This document shows positions 6,642-14,865 of a DNA stretch of 17,303 bases, one piece after another. This stretch comes from an uncultured Campylobacter sp. (GTDB lineage Bacteria; Campylobacterota; Campylobacteria; Campylobacterales; Campylobacteraceae): positions 1-17,303 of the forward strand of contig NZ_CALINL010000252.1 of assembly GCF_938045225.1 (NCBI RefSeq). The letters run 5' to 3'. The first letter of the stretch is position 1; every line of letters begins with the position of its first letter. Below the pieces are notes generated by a model. The model had not been told where the DNA came from. It saw only the letters and a list, made by a program, of their open reading frames with translations, and searched no databases. The position numbers were made by a program, and so were the translations under genes.

Positions 6642-7472
6642 TCAATGTTTCCCCAAAATTTCTAAATTCTCGCAAGCCTCTTTTAGGCCATTGTTACAGC
6701 TTTTGGTGAAAATTTCACGTGCTTTTTCCGCGTCCTCTTTTACTCCTTTACCCTCGGCGTACATTATGGCTAAGTTGTTGCAGCCTTTGTTGTAGTTTAG
6801 GTTGCAAGATTTTTCGTAAAATTCTTTAGCTTTGGCGTAGTCTTGCTCCGTGCCTTGACCGAATGCATATAAAAAGCCGAGGTTGTCGCAGCCGATACCC
6901 ACGCCGCCCGCGCAGACCTTTTCGTAAAAGGCTTTTGCTTTAGCGTAGTCTTTTTCTACGCCCATGCCCTCAAGGTGCAAGTAGCCTAGGTTATTGCAGC
7001 CCATCATATCGCCATAGTTGCAGGCTTTGGTGTAGAGCGAGATGGCTTTTTTGATATCGGTTTTGACGCCCGCGCCGTTTGCGTAAAGGAGTCCTAGTGC
7101 GGTGCAACCCTCGTCATCTTGGCAGGCTTTTTCGTAGTATGCGGCGGCTTTGGCGAAGTCCTGAGTCGCACCGTTGCCGCTTTCGTAGATGTAGCCTAGG
7201 TTGTTGCAAGCAAGCGCAAATTTGGCGTTGCAAGCTTTTTGGTATAAATTTATCGCCTTTTCGTAATTTTTCTCCACGCCGCCCGTGCCTTCAAAATATA
7301 CCACAGCAAGATTATAGCAGCCAGAGGCCTTGTTTTCCTCGTGGCAGGCTTTTTCGTAGATTTCTATCAGCTTTTTATGGTCGCCGCTTTGCTGGGCTTG
7401 CATGCCCTCCTGGATAAAGCCCGCGTTTGCGCTAGCGCATAAAACCGCCGCCGCTAGTAGTTTTTTATACAT
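6642..7472 (-). CDS. Secreted Cys-paired Sel1-repeat protein
   Basis: The 276-residue protein has a signal peptide (MYKKLLAAAVLCASANA) and then about seven Sel1-like repeats with a period near 36 residues. Each has the pattern A..YYEKAC......C.NLG.LY..G.GV..D. Every repeat has a cysteine pair: C43/C52, C81/C89, C117/C123, C151/C159, C187/C195, C223/C231 and C259/C267. Pairs spaced this way form a disulfide within each helical hairpin in the Helicobacter cysteine-rich proteins, the closest known group. These proteins are periplasmic or secreted and usually scaffold protein contacts. Inside a sulfite-reductase operon it may help assembly of the MccA complex, but that is inference; sulfite also attacks disulfides, which makes seven of them here notable. 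GGAGA precedes ATG 7472. Confidence 0.9.
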   Translation of the reverse strand: MYKKLLAAAVLCASANAGFIQEGMQAQQSGDHKKLIEIYEKACHEENKASGCYNLAVVYFEGTGGVEKNYEKAINLYQKACNAKFALACNNLGYIYESGNGATQDFAKAAAYYEKACQDDEGCTALGLLYANGAGVKTDIKKAISLYTKACNYGDMMGCNNLGYLHLEGMGVEKDYAKAKAFYEKVCAGGVGIGCDNLGFLYAFGQGTEQDYAKAKEFYEKSCNLNYNKGCNNLAIMYAEGKGVKEDAEKAREIFTKSCNNGLKEACENLEILGKH

Positions 7473-7483
7473 TTTTTCTCCTT

Positions 7484-10180
7484 TTAAATCGTTTTTACGT
7501 TGCGCCCTCTAAAGGCTAGCACTGTTATCAAAAGCATGCAGCCAAGCGCGATATGGACGCTAATGTGCACCGGCGGCAAATCTCCGCTGACGTAAGAGTG
7601 CATGCCCGTTAGGTAAAAATTTACGCCAAAATAAGTCATCGCGATCGAAGCGTAAGAAAACACCGATGCGATCAAAAATACGTATAGCGAATTTAGCTTC
7701 GGTATAAAGCGCAGATGCAGCGCGATAGCATAAACTAGGATCGAGACGTACGACCAAGTCTCCTTGCTATCCCAGCCCCAGTAGCGCCCCCAGCTCTCGT
7801 TCGCCCAGATCCCGCCGAAAAAATTTCCAAGCGTCAGTAGGCAAATGCCGATAATCAGGCTCGCCTCATCGATAGCTGCGATATATCTGATCTGCTCGTT
7901 TAGGCGCGTTTCGTTGGCTTTGTTTTTAAACGCCATGAGTCCTAGCGCGATAAGCCCCAGCACGCAGCCAAGGCCTAAAAATCCGTAGCTAGCGGTGATG
8001 ACCGAGACGTGGATACTGAGCCAATACGACTTTAGCACCGGGACTAAATTTGTTATCTGCGGATTTACGAAGCTCATGTGAGCCACCAGCATCACGATGC
8101 CGGCTAGTAGCGCCGCCGCCGCAAGCGCAAGTAGCGAACGCCTAAAAAATATCATCCCCGCTAGCGCTCCCGACCAGCCGATGTAGATCATCGATTCGTA
8201 GCTATCGCTCCAAGGTGCGTGCCCCGAGACGTACCAGCGTAGCGCCAAGGCGGCCGTATGCACCGCAAAACCGAGCACGAATGCCGCTAAAATAGCTCGC
8301 TCAAGCGGCAAAATCCTTCTAGATAAAAATACCGAAGCAAGCCCCAATAAAAGCGCGGCAAAGCCCAAAATCCAGTAAAAATAAACTAGCTTTTTAAATA
8401 CCGAAGCACGGTTGTAAAAGACTTCGGCATCGACTCTGCTAACGCTAGGTAAAATTTCCGCCGAGGCCGTTCGCTGATAGTTTCTTAGCGCGGCTAGCGC
8501 GGAGTCCGCCTTGCTCCAGTCGTTATCCGCGATGCCTTCTTGCAGACCAACAAGATAGTCGTTTAGCATGCTTTTTGCGTTGGTATCGACTCGCTCGTCG
8601 CTAAATGCGTCGTTTGGCGAGAGCCATGCGTGCTGCGGGTCGTTCGCCGCAGGGATAAATTTAAAAAACGTGCCCTTAAACGTAAGATAGGCGATGTTTA
8701 GCCGCTCGTCAAATTTGATGAGGTCGTTATCGAGCGTGCCTCGTTTGGAGAGCGGTTTTTCGTTCGCGGCTTCGACTTGCGCGGCTAGTTTATACTCGCC
8801 GTTTGCGTCAAACGCATCTCTAAAACTTGCGTAATCTCCGCTCAAATTTAGCATTTTTTTGATTTCGCCGTTTTTTATCTTTACGATTTTTATATCCTGC
8901 CACAGCGCTGGGTTTAGATTCATCCCAAGCACGATTTGCTCGGCGCTTAGGCCGTAAAGCGAGTCCGTGCCCGAGATTTTATTTACGATTTCGCCGGCTT
9001 CCGTGCTAAGCGGCTTTATCCTGCCTGCGTAGTCTTGCACGAGAAGCTTGGCAAATTCTCTGTTAGCGTGAGCGGCGGTATTTGCGGCGAAAGTTTTTAA
9101 AATCTCGCTCTGGTTTTGCTCGGCGGCGTTTGCGTTAAAATTTAAAAAACCAAGCGCGATAAAGGCCGCAACGAGCGAAAATCTGCTGTTTTTGATGAAA
9201 TTTATGAGTTTTAAAAATCGGCTGTTTTTGGTAAAAAAGTTGCCGATGACGCCGACGCAAAGCAAGAAATATCCGATGTAGGTAGGGATTTTGCCCGGAT
9301 CGCGGTTAACCTCTAGCACCGTGCCTTGCTCGTCCGCGTCATATGAGGACTGAAATAGCTTAAAACCTTGCAAATTTAGCGGATGATTCATGTAAATTTT
9401 ATATCTCGTTAAAACCTCGCCCGCGTCTGAAAGCGCCTCTACGTCGCTAGAATATGAGGACGGGCTTTGCGAGCCCGGGTAGCGCTCGAGCTCAAATTTA
9501 ATAAGCTTTATAGAAAACGGCAGGCTAACTAGCTTTGAGCCCCAAGTTAGCATTATCTCCTCGCCGTCAAAATTTAGCGTGCTAGGCTCACCCAGCCAGC
9601 CTGCGCCGCCGTGGATTTTAGCCGTTTGCTCGCGCTGCCCTTCAAAGCCGGCTTTTACTACGAGAGTGCCTCGCTCGCCTTTTGGCGCGGGTTTATACGA
9701 GTCAAATTTGACGGTGAAATTTTTGGAATTTATACTTTGCGTGAAGCTAAAACTATTATCGCCGATTTGGGATAAATTTAGCGGATACTCGAAAAATGCG
9801 TCTTTTGTGCGTATTTGCAAAAACGGCTTGACGCTCACCATCTTGTTTTCGCTCTCACCGGCCCTTACGTGCAGCACGCCTTCGGTGCCGAAATAGCGCG
9901 TCAGCGCCGCGCCGATAAAGATGACGATAAATGCCGCGTGCAGAACGAAGGAGCCGAAGCGGCGCCACATTTTAGATTTTATGATGATGGCAAGCAGGCA
10001 AAGCGCGAGCGCGCTCATAACGCACTCGTACCAGCGCGCCTCATAGACTAAAATTTTAGCCGTTTGCGTGTCGTAAATGCTCTCTAAAAAGGTTGCTACG
10101 CCGGCGCCTGCGGCTAGGATAAAGAGGAGGCAGAGCGCAAATTTGTAAGAAGTGAAAAATCTAAATAAATTTACGCCCAA
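7484..10180 (-). CDS. ccsA1: Fused ResB-CcsA cytochrome c synthase, likely dedicated to the CX15CH haem
   Basis: The 898-residue protein is a System II cytochrome c synthase fusion. The N-terminal third is ResB-like, with three early helices (from FFTSYKFALCLLFIL and FVLHAAFIVIFIGAAL), a long periplasmic domain and a further helix near residue 300. The C-terminal half is CcsA-like, with many helices, histidines in HTAALALRWYVSGHAPWSDSYES and MSFVNPQ, and the haem-handling WWD motif WGRYWGWDSKETWSY near residue 800. It carries haem across the membrane and attaches it to apocytochrome cysteines. In Wolinella the enzyme encoded next to mccABCD, CcsA1, is needed for the CX15CH haem of MccA, and gene position here is the same. 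The start is TTG at 10180 with GGAGAGG five bases upstream; no in-frame ATG exists until after the first helix. Confidence 0.93.
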   Translation of the reverse strand: MGVNLFRFFTSYKFALCLLFILAAGAGVATFLESIYDTQTAKILVYEARWYECVMSALALCLLAIIIKSKMWRRFGSFVLHAAFIVIFIGAALTRYFGTEGVLHVRAGESENKMVSVKPFLQIRTKDAFFEYPLNLSQIGDNSFSFTQSINSKNFTVKFDSYKPAPKGERGTLVVKAGFEGQREQTAKIHGGAGWLGEPSTLNFDGEEIMLTWGSKLVSLPFSIKLIKFELERYPGSQSPSSYSSDVEALSDAGEVLTRYKIYMNHPLNLQGFKLFQSSYDADEQGTVLEVNRDPGKIPTYIGYFLLCVGVIGNFFTKNSRFLKLINFIKNSRFSLVAAFIALGFLNFNANAAEQNQSEILKTFAANTAAHANREFAKLLVQDYAGRIKPLSTEAGEIVNKISGTDSLYGLSAEQIVLGMNLNPALWQDIKIVKIKNGEIKKMLNLSGDYASFRDAFDANGEYKLAAQVEAANEKPLSKRGTLDNDLIKFDERLNIAYLTFKGTFFKFIPAANDPQHAWLSPNDAFSDERVDTNAKSMLNDYLVGLQEGIADNDWSKADSALAALRNYQRTASAEILPSVSRVDAEVFYNRASVFKKLVYFYWILGFAALLLGLASVFLSRRILPLERAILAAFVLGFAVHTAALALRWYVSGHAPWSDSYESMIYIGWSGALAGMIFFRRSLLALAAAALLAGIVMLVAHMSFVNPQITNLVPVLKSYWLSIHVSVITASYGFLGLGCVLGLIALGLMAFKNKANETRLNEQIRYIAAIDEASLIIGICLLTLGNFFGGIWANESWGRYWGWDSKETWSYVSILVYAIALHLRFIPKLNSLYVFLIASVFSYASIAMTYFGVNFYLTGMHSYVSGDLPPVHISVHIALGCMLLITVLAFRGRNVKTI

Positions 10181-10198
10181 AATCGCCTCTCCGAGTTT

Positions 10199-11170
10199 TT
10201 ACATTATTATATCGTAAGTTTGCCCTGCGTATAGTATAAACATTCTAAGAAGTAATACTCCGACCACGCTGGCAAGGGCGCTAACGTAGAACGCAAACGC
10301 GGTGTGAGCGATCTTTTTGCCCAATGCGAAATTTAAAACGAGCGGTACGCAAAAACCAACGCCTACGACGCCAAGCCAAAACATCTTCGCATAAAATCCC
10401 TCGTTAAATGCGACGCTCGCGGCTTTTTGCACGTCGCTGCCCGTTATTAGCGAGACGAAAATCATACCGATTAATAAAATTTCCATCGCTAAAACCGGCC
10501 ACTCGACCGCGTGTAGGGTTTTTAGATCGCCGCCGTGCGGGTCTACTTTAAAGAAAAGCGCGGCTATCAGGCTTGAGCCCGCAATACCCGCAGATAAGCC
10601 AGACGCCACGAAAAGCGCAGGTAAAACGGCGGTATTAAGGATAGGAAATCTAACTAAAACCGAGATCAAAAAGCCCGTATAGGCGCAGATCGCGACCGCA
10701 AAAACAAGCGTAAGCGCAAGAAGCAGCGGGCGAAGCGCGTTTAAAATTTTCATTACGAGCGTGAAAAGCCCTTTTAAAAAGCTAAGATTGCGCGTCAAAA
10801 ACTCTCTAAGGCACTCTTCAAACGCATAAAGGCAAGCCACAAAGCTAAGCGGGATATAGACGCAAAGCGCCGCCACGCCCACGGACATAACCGAGGTAAA
10901 GTTGTAATTAATCAAAATTTTCCAGAAAAGTAGCGGTCTCTCAAGGTCGGCTACTAGGCAGATCATACCGAGCAAGATCGTGATAAAAGAAAGCAGCGAC
11001 GCGGCCTTAAATAGCGGCGTGCTTTCGGTTTGCTTTTTGTAAAATTTGACGAGGATCGCGACTATCAAAGCGCCGCCGCTCATGCCCGCTAGCAAAAGAT
11101 AAACCGCGATCGGCCAGCCCCACTCTACGCCGTGCGAGAAGGTCGCAGTGAAATTTATAGCTCCGTTCAT
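10199..11170 (-). CDS. mccD: MccD, NrfD-type membrane quinol dehydrogenase subunit
   Basis: The 323-residue protein has eight to nine hydrophobic helices and the NrfD/PsrC character: an opening FSHGVEWGWPIAVYLLLAGMSGGALIVAIL (the GWP.A.Y....G.S.G run typical of the family), ADLERPLLFWKIL before helix 3, and GFLISVLVRFPILNT with ALFVASGLSAGIAGSSLIAAL. Such proteins hold a quinone site near the periplasmic face and carry no haem. In this pathway it oxidises menaquinol and passes electrons to the iron-sulfur partner MccC. It lies one base after the mccC stop and 18 bases before ccsA1. Role follows from the conserved mccCD pair of Wolinella and the nrfCD pair of gammaproteobacteria. Confidence 0.93.
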   Translation of the reverse strand: MNGAINFTATFSHGVEWGWPIAVYLLLAGMSGGALIVAILVKFYKKQTESTPLFKAASLLSFITILLGMICLVADLERPLLFWKILINYNFTSVMSVGVAALCVYIPLSFVACLYAFEECLREFLTRNLSFLKGLFTLVMKILNALRPLLLALTLVFAVAICAYTGFLISVLVRFPILNTAVLPALFVASGLSAGIAGSSLIAALFFKVDPHGGDLKTLHAVEWPVLAMEILLIGMIFVSLITGSDVQKAASVAFNEGFYAKMFWLGVVGVGFCVPLVLNFALGKKIAHTAFAFYVSALASVVGVLLLRMFILYAGQTYDIIM

Positions 11171-11171
11171 A

Positions 11172-11855
11172 TCACACCCCCAATTTAACCGCAGGAATAT
11201 AGCGCAGGCTCGGCTTCGTGCCGCACTCAGGATGCATTCGTAGGCTGTCTTTTACGCGCAGTAGCTGGCTGATGTGCGATTCTTCGTCGTTTAGATCGCC
11301 GAATACGATCGCCTCGTATCTGCACGCCTCGATGCAGGCAGGCTCGTGACCGTCTTTTAAATTCGTATCTAAGCAGAAGTTGCAGCTCTCTGCGGCTCTT
11401 GTTTCGTGATTTATAAAGCGCACGTCGTAAGGACAGGCTACGATGCAGTATTTACAGGCGATACAGTCGTCGGTGTTCATCGTCGTGATGCCCGTTTTTT
11501 CGTCCTTGTGGCAGGCTTTCGTAGGGCAGACATTCACGCACGGCGCGTCCTCGCACTGCTGGCAGGAAACCCTGACATAGCGCTTTTCTTTCAAATTTAG
11601 CGGATCGGTTTTATCCTGGATAAAAAGCCTCATTTGACCTTTCGGAACCAAATTTACCTTTTTACAGGCGATCTCGCAATCGGTACAGCCGACACATTTG
11701 TTCTGATCGAAGATCATGCCGTAGTGCGGCTTTTTGCCGTTTTCCGTAGGGGCGTCTAAATTTATACTCTTGCCCAGTACGCTAGTCGCTCCCGCAACCG
11801 CCGCGCCCGAAGCAAGGAATTTAAAAAACGTCCTTCTTGTATTTTGCTCTTTCAT
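11172..11855 (-). CDS. mccC: MccC, Tat-exported four-cluster iron-sulfur electron-transfer protein
   Basis: The 227-residue protein begins with a twin-arginine signal (TRRTFFKFLASGAAVAGA). It then shows the 16-cysteine pattern of NrfC-like ferredoxins: C54/57/60/64, C98/101/106/110, C131/134/137/141 and C158/161/174/178. This gives four [4Fe-4S] clusters that act as a wire between the quinol dehydrogenase MccD and periplasmic MccA. C115 and C211 are extra cysteines. I place the start at ATG 11855 because GGAGAAG lies six bases before it; the in-frame ATG at 11867 has no ribosome site and would lengthen the signal by four residues. It lies 36 bases after mccB and is followed after one base by mccD. 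Confidence 0.95.
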   Translation of the reverse strand: MKEQNTRRTFFKFLASGAAVAGATSVLGKSINLDAPTENGKKPHYGMIFDQNKCVGCTDCEIACKKVNLVPKGQMRLFIQDKTDPLNLKEKRYVRVSCQQCEDAPCVNVCPTKACHKDEKTGITTMNTDDCIACKYCIVACPYDVRFINHETRAAESCNFCLDTNLKDGHEPACIEACRYEAIVFGDLNDEESHISQLLRVKDSLRMHPECGTKPSLRYIPAVKLGV

Positions 11856-11891
11856 ATTCTTCTCCATCCGTATGGATTAAATATCCTAAAT

Positions 11892-12704
11892 TTATCTACC
11901 AACGCTACTTCCGTGGCTATGCGCGCCATGGAAATTTCGCGGCTGAGTTTCGCTTAGTTTTTTGGCTGCGCCGGCTAGCTCGCCAGGTTTTAGCACCTTT
12001 ACTAGCTCGACTTCAAAAATCAGCGTCGAGCCGCCCGGTATCTCGTCTGCGCCCTCGTCTCCGTAAGCTAGGTGAGACGGGATGACGAATTTATATTTTG
12101 AGTTACCGTTCATCATCATGAGGCCCTCTTGTAGGCCGTCTATTAAATTTACCATAGAAAGTAGCGCGGGTTCGTTTCTAGAGTAAGTATCGTCAAAAAC
12201 TTTGCCGTTTATAAGGTAGGCTTTATAGTTTAGCGCTACGACGCTCTCAGGTCTTGGCTTATCGCCGTCGCCGACTGCCATGACTTCGTACTGAAGCCCT
12301 GATTTAGTCGTTTTGACCTTTTTGTTTTTGGCGTTTTTCGCCATAAATTCTTCGCCCTCTTTTAAATTTTTTTCAAGCGCTTTTTTGAGCGCGTCTTGGG
12401 TTAGCTTATTTAATTTTTCGTCCCTCTGATTGAGTAGGGAGATTATTTCTTCGTCAGTTAGTTTTTGTTCTTTTTTAAAGGCGTCTGCAAAACCGTCTAA
12501 AATAGCCTTGCTGTCAAATTTAACGCCTAAGCTTTCTTGTTTTTTTAGTTGTGCGGAGATATATGTTCCGGTTGAAATTCCGATACTGTATGATTCTTTT
12601 TGCTCTTGCGTCATCGCCTCTTTATCCGACGCGCTAGCGCACAAGACGCAACCGGCCGTTAGGCAAAGAGCTAAAATCGGGTTTTTGCTAAGTTTAAAAC
12701 GCAT
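11892..12704 (-). CDS. mccB: MccB, periplasmic FKBP-type peptidyl-prolyl isomerase with a His-rich tail
   Basis: The 270-residue protein has a signal peptide (ending LCASAS). An N-terminal helical dimerisation region follows (about 35-120: KESYSIGISTGTYIS, ILDGFADAFKKEQ), as in Mip/FkpA/FklB proteins. The FKBP catalytic domain comes next (about 135-237: SGLQYEVMAVGDGDKP, FDDTYSRNEP, LIDGLQEGLMMMNGNSKYKFVIPSHLAYGD, IPGGSTLIFEVELVKV). It isomerises prolyl bonds and assists folding in the periplasm, here most likely of MccA. The tail beyond the domain holds H259, H262 and H264 in FHGAHSHGSS, a possible copper or nickel site. It is separated from mccA by a GC-rich hairpin. The ribosome site TAAGG is weak. 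Wolinella mccB encodes a prolyl isomerase in the same place. Confidence 0.93.
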   Translation of the reverse strand: MRFKLSKNPILALCLTAGCVLCASASDKEAMTQEQKESYSIGISTGTYISAQLKKQESLGVKFDSKAILDGFADAFKKEQKLTDEEIISLLNQRDEKLNKLTQDALKKALEKNLKEGEEFMAKNAKNKKVKTTKSGLQYEVMAVGDGDKPRPESVVALNYKAYLINGKVFDDTYSRNEPALLSMVNLIDGLQEGLMMMNGNSKYKFVIPSHLAYGDEGADEIPGGSTLIFEVELVKVLKPGELAGAAKKLSETQPRNFHGAHSHGSSVGR

Positions 12705-12724
12705 AAATTTACCTTATTAAATTT

Positions 12725-12748
12725 GGACGCCGCGCTTTTGCGGCGTCC
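12725..12748 (-). other. GC-rich intercistronic hairpin between mccA and mccB
   Basis: A perfect 9-bp inverted repeat, GGACGCCGC and GCGGCGTCC, with a 6-base loop fills the 53-base gap between mccA and mccB. On the transcribed strand it is followed by AAATTTAATAAGG and not by a T run, so it is unlikely to be a full terminator. Such stems at the 3' end of an abundant first gene often block exonucleases and leave the first cistron more stable than the rest. This fits a need for much more MccA than assembly factors. Effect is inferred; the stem itself is plain. Confidence 0.7.
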
Positions 12749-12757
12749 GTAATCGCA

Positions 12758-14824
12758 TCATAAATTGTTATTTATGATTCTTTGGGCTTCTTTGATGTAC
12801 TCTTTAGAAGCGTCGAGTCTTTGTTTTGTATATTTAAAGCCGTGCATACCCCATGAGCCGTCTTTTTGTAGCAAGTCGACTGTGTCTTGCGCTTTTTCGA
12901 TTAGCTCATAAACTCTTGTCTTGTCGCTAGGGCTTAGTTTCTTAGTTTCTAAGATAGCGTAAAGTCCCTCGATACCGATTTTGACTTGAGAGAAGTCGTT
13001 TTTAACAGGGGTTTGCCATCCCATTACTTCGTCGTAAACCTGTTTTTGGTTCTTGAAGTGTAGGGTAGGTTTTAGCTCAGATAAAACAGGGCTGTGGCAG
13101 CCTTTAGTATCTTGCATATCTTTATCCGCCCAAGACGTTCTAGCGCACGCCCACATTAGGTCAACGAAGTTATGCCCGTTTTTATCTCTTTGGAAGTGCC
13201 AATCTTTAGCGTCTCTTGGTCCTTTAGCAGCATCGCCCGCAACTAGAGATTTTCTAGCAGGATCTACGTCGATCTTCCAGATGTGAGATCTTCTTTGAGT
13301 ATCAAATCCAGCGTTGTCTTGGAACTGGATAGCGTAGAAGTTCTCGCAGCTCATCATGAATGGCATGTGGCAAGATGCGCAAGTGTTGTCTTTGTGCGTA
13401 TCGGCTCTAGAGGCAATATACGCTTGTTCTTTGTGGCAATCTTGACAATCTTTTCTGATTTTTGGTTTGGTGTAAAGCGCACTTAGGTAGCCTTGCTCTG
13501 AGTTATAGTTTACGCCCTTGATAGTCTTATCGCCTACAACCAGACCTGTGTTATCGTGAGGATCGTGGCAAGTGGTACAGCGCATACCTTTATCGTAGTG
13601 AGCGGTAAAGTATGATTGTGAACCCTCAGATCCGCATCCTGGTCCCATTGATTTAAATTTAGAGCTTAGAGATAGGTCAAGCTTGCCTTGGTTTAGAGGA
13701 TTAGCGCGAGCTAGGTCTGGGCTATAGTTAAATCTTTGGTGGCAGCGTTCGCAGTTTGATGTTCTAAAGTTTGTAGCTCCGTCAAGGTGACCGCCGGCTC
13801 CGTGACACTCCTCACAGCTTACGCCTTTAGAGATAGTGTGCTTTTGAAGCTCTTTAGCATTACCCAGGGCCGCATAGAACTCTTTCTTGGTTTTAAAGTC
13901 AAATTTGAACGGGTGGCAAACTTCGCAGTAAGAGGCGTTTGCTTGGAAGAACATTGACTTTTTATATTTAGCCGCGTATGAGGCTAGACCTCTGACGTAT
14001 CCGCCGTTATCGCCGTAGTCGGCTAGAGTTTCTGGGAAATCAGGAACAAAATCTTTGATTTTCTTGACTGTTTCAGGAGTTAAATTTAACGCCCAAGTTC
14101 TTTGGAACTGGTTACCGCCGGCTACGACTTGACCTGTGCCATCTCGTAGTAAGCCGCCCTCTACGTGATAGGTTCCGCGTAGAAGCCATGCATCTACGTA
14201 GCCGAATTTGGTTCTTAGGTGTCCTACTGTTGCGTAAATAACGTCCGGAGTAATACCTTGAGGCAAGATGGACGCGGTATCTGGGCTAAATACCGGATCA
14301 GTTAGGTTGTTGTTAACCTCAGGGTGCTCGCCAGGGAAGCGTATAGTAGTGGCGTGGCGCGATCTGCTCCATACTTCGTACTGTGCAGGGTGGCACTCGC
14401 CGCACTTTTCGGATCCTATGAATTTGTTAGGAAACTGCAAAGACGAACCAGCAGGTATCCTATACATCATAGAGCTGTAGCCTTTACCGCCGTCTCTTTT
14501 ACTAGCTTTTGACATGTCAAAGCCGTGACCTTCGGCAAGCCACTCAAGTCCACGGTCGTGAACATCTAGTTTACCGACTGTTTTACCGCCGTATTTTGTG
14601 AAAATCGGGTGGTTTTTAAACAGCCACTCATACATCTCTTGCTCTTCTACGATGTAGTCTTGCAAGGATATTACGCCTCTACTTTGAAGCGTACCTTTTG
14701 GGTTTGCTATGACGTCTCGCGCTTGTTGAGACATCTGCATGTTGTGTTCTTCGCAACAGGCTTGCGATGCGAAGACGCTAACGCCCATAAGCAAACCTAA
14801 TAAGGTTTTACTTAAATTCCTCAT
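12758..14824 (-). CDS. mccA: MccA, octahaem c-copper respiratory sulfite reductase
   Basis: The 688-residue protein has a signal peptide (cleavage near residue 22). It has seven CXXCH motifs at C141, C300, C337, C358, C416, C460 and C482, and an eighth haem site of the form CX15CH (C560, C576, H577). This combination is unique to MccA. The only cysteines in the mature body outside haem motifs are C397 (in GPGCGSEG) and C493 (in MMSCENFY). They sit two positions before C399 and C495, which I recall as the copper ligands of the Wolinella enzyme. The protein reduces sulfite to sulfide in the periplasm with electrons from the MccCD quinol dehydrogenase. The gene is first in a 13-gene unit, has a strong ribosome site AAGGAGGG before ATG 14824, and all key sites are intact. 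C23-C24 lie at the likely mature N-terminus. Confidence 0.97.
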   Translation of the reverse strand: MRNLSKTLLGLLMGVSVFASQACCEEHNMQMSQQARDVIANPKGTLQSRGVISLQDYIVEEQEMYEWLFKNHPIFTKYGGKTVGKLDVHDRGLEWLAEGHGFDMSKASKRDGGKGYSSMMYRIPAGSSLQFPNKFIGSEKCGECHPAQYEVWSRSRHATTIRFPGEHPEVNNNLTDPVFSPDTASILPQGITPDVIYATVGHLRTKFGYVDAWLLRGTYHVEGGLLRDGTGQVVAGGNQFQRTWALNLTPETVKKIKDFVPDFPETLADYGDNGGYVRGLASYAAKYKKSMFFQANASYCEVCHPFKFDFKTKKEFYAALGNAKELQKHTISKGVSCEECHGAGGHLDGATNFRTSNCERCHQRFNYSPDLARANPLNQGKLDLSLSSKFKSMGPGCGSEGSQSYFTAHYDKGMRCTTCHDPHDNTGLVVGDKTIKGVNYNSEQGYLSALYTKPKIRKDCQDCHKEQAYIASRADTHKDNTCASCHMPFMMSCENFYAIQFQDNAGFDTQRRSHIWKIDVDPARKSLVAGDAAKGPRDAKDWHFQRDKNGHNFVDLMWACARTSWADKDMQDTKGCHSPVLSELKPTLHFKNQKQVYDEVMGWQTPVKNDFSQVKIGIEGLYAILETKKLSPSDKTRVYELIEKAQDTVDLLQKDGSWGMHGFKYTKQRLDASKEYIKEAQRIINNNL

Positions 14825-14865
14825 TGCGCCCTCCTTATAAATTTTGGATCTAAAATCAAAAAGAT

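Noticed and set aside
9579..10051. + strand reading frames opposite ccsA1, and similar ones opposite mccD, mccC, the Sel1 gene and the kinase
   Set aside because: They mirror the codon pattern of the real - strand genes, carry no motifs and overlap each other.
12725..12748. Rho-independent terminator between mccA and mccB
   Set aside because: The stem is strong but no T run follows on the transcribed strand, and mccB to mccD belong with mccA functionally, so full termination is unlikely.
12758..14824. Hydroxylamine oxidoreductase, tetrathionate reductase or NrfA instead of MccA
   Set aside because: The CX15CH eighth haem site and the two extra cysteines are specific to MccA; no CXXCK motif of NrfA is present.
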